Below are positions 5,182-8,049 of a DNA stretch of 8,049 nucleotides, in pieces. The stretch lies in NCBI GenBank assembly GCA_002450015.1, contig DJYG01000025.1:1-8049 (forward strand). The letters run 5' to 3'. How positions within the stretch are numbered: the first letter of the stretch is position 1; each line of letters begins with the position of its first letter. The notes under the pieces are model-generated. The model saw only the letters and a program-made list of their open reading frames with translations, was not told the DNA's origin and ran no database searches. A program made the translations under genes and the position numbers. Origin of the DNA: Cyanobacteria bacterium UBA6984 (GTDB lineage: Bacteria; Cyanobacteriota; Vampirovibrionia; Gastranaerophilales; Gastranaerophilaceae).

Positions 5182-8046
5182 TTACTTGCGCAGCCCGCTC
5201 TTGAAATCTGCAAGTCTTTTTTTGAAATCAGAATAGTCCTGATCAACATCATTTTTAGTTTGTGTATTATTTGATTCGCCTGTAACAGCACTTGCGTCAT
5301 CATCAGATTTATTCTTTAATGCATCAATTTGATTATAAGCAGTAACACCGGTTGTATATATATTTACTAAACCGCTAATTGTATTACCTTTTTGCTTTTC
5401 TGAGTCTTTAGCTGTAGTTTTTTCTACTTTTTCATTTATTTTATCTAAATTAGATTTTCCATTTTTATCTTTTCCATTTATAAAATCTCTGCGTTTAGAA
5501 GTGCTATTGTAAGTTTCTTTACGTTCATTGGCATCTTTATTTGCTTCTTTTACAGCTGCTTTAACATTTGTTTTAGCATCAGCTTTTGCAGATTTAACAT
5601 CTTGTTTTGCTTCGCTTAATTGTTTTTTTAGTTCAGTAGTATCTTGACCCTGAGCTTTAGCTTTCTTAATTTCTTTTTCAAGATTATTAACTTTTTCTTG
5701 TGCTCTGTTTACAGTTGCTTGACCTTGAGCTTTTGCATCATTAACTGTTTTATTTGCACCTTCATTTACTGTATCTCTTACAGCATCAGCTTTTGCTTGT
5801 GCATTTTTAGTTACTTTAAAACTAAAGCTAGATTTTGAATCATATTCTTTTGTTTTTTGTTCTTCAATATTCTTCTTTTGTTTCTCAACTTCTTTTTTAT
5901 CTTTAGCTTTATCAGGATTTTCTTTCTTCCATTTTTCAAGTTCTTTATCTGTATTTTCATTAATTGTATTTTGTCTATCAACAGCCTTAGCAGCTTTCAA
6001 ATCTTTGCTTGATACTTCTTCAAATTGGAAGTTTAAAGCATTTCCGCTAATAGTGTTTCCACCAACTTTAGCTAATCCGTCAAATGTTCCTTTACCAGCT
6101 TCTTGAACAGTGCTGTTCATAAATCCTTGGAAACCGTTTTGAATAGTATTTGCAGTAATATTCATTGCTGCCATACCATATTTAAGACCGTCACCAACGC
6201 TAAGTCCTTTCTTAGCACCTTTATTAGAATCATTTGATTTATTAGATTTTTCACTGTTTTTACCTTCATCTTTAACTTTGCCATTAGATTCATCAACTTT
6301 ATCTTTCATTTCTTTTACACCATCAGCAAAGCTAGATGCGGCATTATAAGCTCCATAAGCACTTTCTAAAGCGCCTAAAATATTACCGTCTTGTATTGCA
6401 GTCACAGCATCCATCGAAGAATATGTAGCTACTACACCTTGATTTGCGGTATCAATACCATTTTTGACATTGTCTAGGTTATCACCTATTTGTCCCATTG
6501 TATCACTAACTTTTTGTAGTGTAGTCATAGCTTCTTTTGTTGTTTCCGTGCCTGCTTTTGTACTTAAAGCACCAGCGTTAACAGCTGCACCACCTGAAGC
6601 TGTATAAACAAAACTTGTTAATGTAGCAGCTGTTGAGAATAAACCACCCGTAAGATTATCTAAACCTTCACGAACCTTATTTATTGCTCCGTTTGCCAGA
6701 CCACTTAAATTTCCACCAACTGCATGAGTAACATCAGCTGTAGTACCAACAACCTCAGAAACATCTCCTAAGTTTGCACTTAATTCTTTTAGATTTGCAG
6801 AAACTTCTTTTAATCCATCATTTTCTTCTTGTGCTACTTCAGCTTCTTCCTGGAACTCTTCACTTTGTTCCATTGTTGCTTCTGTTAATTCTTCGTTTTC
6901 CTCCATGCTTGCATTAATTTTATCAGAATTTGCATTTGATTCTTCAACTAAAGCTTTAATTCTATCAGCCTTTGAATCTGATTTTGAAGATGAACCTGTT
7001 GAACGGGTAGTGCCACTTGTACTACCTTGTGAACTTGTAGTATCTGTCGCAGGATTTGCCGTAGGCGCTGCTGCTGCTGGTGTTGCTGCAGGAGTTGTTG
7101 CTGCCGGTGTTGTTGGATTTGCAGCATTTGGTGTTTGAGTTGCAGTAGGGTTAGGAGTTGTTGTAGCTTGCGATTGAACAGGTGTATCCATTGAATTCAA
7201 TGTTGAAGTTGAAGCGACACTATTTGTATTATTTTTCATAGCATCTTCTTTAGCTATAGATGTGCTGTCTGCAACTGTTGACTTGCCTTCTGCTGCATTT
7301 TTCTTTGCTTCTACTTGTTGACCTGCTGTTGTTAGAGAATAAGCACTGTTAACACCATCTCCTGTTATATCACTTCCGCCAACTGGTTGTTCTTGAGCAA
7401 CAGTTGGTTGAGCCGTTGGTACTGCCGCAGATTGTGGCGCTATGGTTTGTGGTGCTGCAACTGGTGCATTTGCTTGCGGTTGCTGTTGCACTGACGCTGA
7501 GGCTGCCATAGCAGGATTTGCAGTTACTGAATTTTGTACATTATTACCGGATTCGTCGGAATCTTTACTATCATCTTCTTCATTTTGAATATTTTGAATT
7601 TCTTCACTTATAGCTTTATTTCTATCTACACAACTATCTATATCATCTGAGGTATCTTCATTCAGGTCTTCTATATCCTCAGTTTGTGTGTCCATGTCTT
7701 CTGTTCCGGAAGTAATAGGATCTTTTTCTTCTTTGCCTTTTTTTTCTTCTACTTTACCTTCTGAATTTTCGGTTTCACCTGTTGTTTTTTCTGTATCGCC
7801 TTCTTCATTGGTTGCTTCACCCTCATAAGATTGCATTTCACCATAATCCAAATCAGTATCTGCATCTTCTAACTTATATGATGCATTATCCAATTGAGAG
7901 TTCGCATCATCAATACCTCTGTGACCTTCTCTTACAGACTGCGCTTTACTGCCGGTAACTACTTTGATACCAAAAACTCTTTTATTTAGTATCTTATCTT
8001 GGTCAAAATTCTGAACTTTTGGCATTTCCATTTTGATATCACCCAT
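5182..8046 (-). CDS. Large low-complexity coiled-coil protein of unknown function (at least 954 aa)
   Basis: I do not recognise this protein. The frame stays open to the window edge, so the start is uncertain. The ATG at 8046 is the first; the ATG at 8031 (Met6) has GGTGAT 6 bases upstream and may be the true start; an earlier one may lie outside. Regions in order are as follows. Residues 1-40 are a short ordered-looking segment (ILNKRVFGIKVVTGSKAQ). Residues 41-170 are strongly acidic. Residues 171-358 are a linker rich in Gln, Ala, Pro, Thr and Ser. Residues 359-440 are a charged coiled coil. Residues 440-580 are Ala/Gly/Thr/Val-rich and weakly hydrophobic (LFSTAATLTSFVYTASGG). Residues 585-615 are a Lys/Asn/Ser linker, and 616-680 a second small-residue segment. 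Residues 681-885 are a highly charged helix (AKAQGQ repeats), and 887-954 the C-terminal region. It has one cysteine (139) and no signal peptide or strong membrane helix. Coiled coils around an amphipathic middle recall type III translocators or tape-measure-like proteins, but this is only a resemblance. The terminator at 5111-5151 ends its transcript. Confidence 0.9.
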   Translation of the reverse strand: MGDIKMEMPKVQNFDQDKILNKRVFGIKVVTGSKAQSVREGHRGIDDANSQLDNASYKLEDADTDLDYGEMQSYEGEATNEEGDTEKTTGETENSEGKVEEKKGKEEKDPITSGTEDMDTQTEDIEDLNEDTSDDIDSCVDRNKAISEEIQNIQNEEDDSKDSDESGNNVQNSVTANPAMAASASVQQQPQANAPVAAPQTIAPQSAAVPTAQPTVAQEQPVGGSDITGDGVNSAYSLTTAGQQVEAKKNAAEGKSTVADSTSIAKEDAMKNNTNSVASTSTLNSMDTPVQSQATTTPNPTATQTPNAANPTTPAATTPAATPAAAAPTANPATDTTSSQGSTSGTTRSTGSSSKSDSKADRIKALVEESNANSDKINASMEENEELTEATMEQSEEFQEEAEVAQEENDGLKEVSANLKELSANLGDVSEVVGTTADVTHAVGGNLSGLANGAINKVREGLDNLTGGLFSTAATLTSFVYTASGGAAVNAGALSTKAGTETTKEAMTTLQKVSDTMGQIGDNLDNVKNGIDTANQGVVATYSSMDAVTAIQDGNILGALESAYGAYNAASSFADGVKEMKDKVDESNGKVKDEGKNSEKSNKSNDSNKGAKKGLSVGDGLKYGMAAMNITANTIQNGFQGFMNSTVQEAGKGTFDGLAKVGGNTISGNALNFQFEEVSSKDLKAAKAVDRQNTINENTDKELEKWKKENPDKAKDKKEVEKQKKNIEEQKTKEYDSKSSFSFKVTKNAQAKADAVRDTVNEGANKTVNDAKAQGQATVNRAQEKVNNLEKEIKKAKAQGQDTTELKKQLSEAKQDVKSAKADAKTNVKAAVKEANKDANERKETYNSTSKRRDFINGKDKNGKSNLDKINEKVEKTTAKDSEKQKGNTISGLVNIYTTGVTAYNQIDALKNKSDDDASAVTGESNNTQTKNDVDQDYSDFKKRLADFKSGLRK
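5638..5736 (-). repeat. AKAQGQ(A/D)T repeat in the C-terminal helix
   Basis: Residues 771-778 (bases 5713-5736) and 796-803 (bases 5638-5661) of the large protein are near-identical octapeptides offset by 25 residues. The codons differ in part (for example, different glutamine and glycine codons), so this is an older protein-level repeat rather than a fresh DNA duplication. It lies in the long charged helix. Confidence 0.6.
7036..7158 (-). repeat. Pro/Ala/Thr low-complexity segment
   Basis: Residues 297-337 of the large protein are made almost only of Pro, Ala, Thr and Asn, with units such as TPAAT. The DNA carries short imperfect GTTG/GCTG-type repeats (about 7063-7120) and is richer in G+C than the surroundings. 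Such stretches act as extended flexible linkers and can change length by slippage. Confidence 0.7.
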
Positions 8047-8049
8047 AGC

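Noticed and set aside
6905..7138. Plus-strand frame rich in Val, Ala and Gly inside the large gene
   Set aside because: It is a shadow of the Pro/Ala/Thr repeat on the opposite strand, with no start signal.
7036..7158. Short tandem repeats considered as a CRISPR-like or mobile repeat array
   Set aside because: The units are irregular, in frame, and explained by the Pro/Ala/Thr codons of the large protein. There are no spacers and no flanking inverted repeats.

Overview
The window is an AT-rich bacterial chromosomal segment with seven protein genes, two tRNA genes, several readable sigma70-type promoters and three good intrinsic terminators. The standard bacterial code fits. My best guess for the source is an uncultured gut bacterium of the Gastranaerophilales (Melainabacteria/Vampirovibrionia, the non-photosynthetic relatives of Cyanobacteria). 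That guess rests on a remembered resemblance of the N-terminus of the first gene (ASQARLLSITARINDIEY...) and on the style of the hypothetical proteins. It is inference and was not tested by a search.

Layout. 1-32: terminator for the first minus-strand gene. 55-699 (-): 214-aa coiled-coil protein with an axial-protein-like layout. 700-848: divergent regulatory region with a promoter for the tRNA and an ATTGTACAAT palindrome. 849-922 (+): tRNA-Arg(CCG) with several unusual bases. 1033-1674 (+) and 1675-1935 (-): two hypothetical genes that converge with no base between their stop codons. 2019-2651 (-): YcgR-like PilZ protein, a probable cyclic-di-GMP effector, with a clear promoter. 2706-2892: regulatory region with two candidate plus-strand promoters and an 8-bp inverted repeat. 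2893-2974 (+): tRNA-Leu(UAG) with a terminator. 3078-4130 (+): integral-membrane acyltransferase. 4185-5057 (-): MalF/UgpA-type sugar ABC permease that stands alone. 5111-5151: terminator. 5182-8046 (-): large, low-complexity, coiled-coil protein of at least 954 residues that runs to the right edge.

The genes do not form one operon or pathway. Nearly every gene seems to be its own transcription unit, and strand changes are frequent. Possible shared themes are the cell surface and signalling: a PilZ receptor, a surface-polymer acyltransferase, and two proteins without signal peptides that resemble secreted or axial components. Linking them functionally would be speculation. No mobile element, CRISPR array, prophage or recognisable defence system is visible.

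The points most worth following are: (i) the large unrecognised protein at 5182-8046; (ii) the tRNA-Arg(CCG), where the normally invariant G19-C56 pair has become A19-U56 while no CGG codon occurs in any gene here; (iii) three genes without a Shine-Dalgarno sequence, each with a -10-like box very close to its start codon, which suggests leaderless or near-leaderless mRNAs; and (iv) inverted repeats placed on both tRNA promoters.
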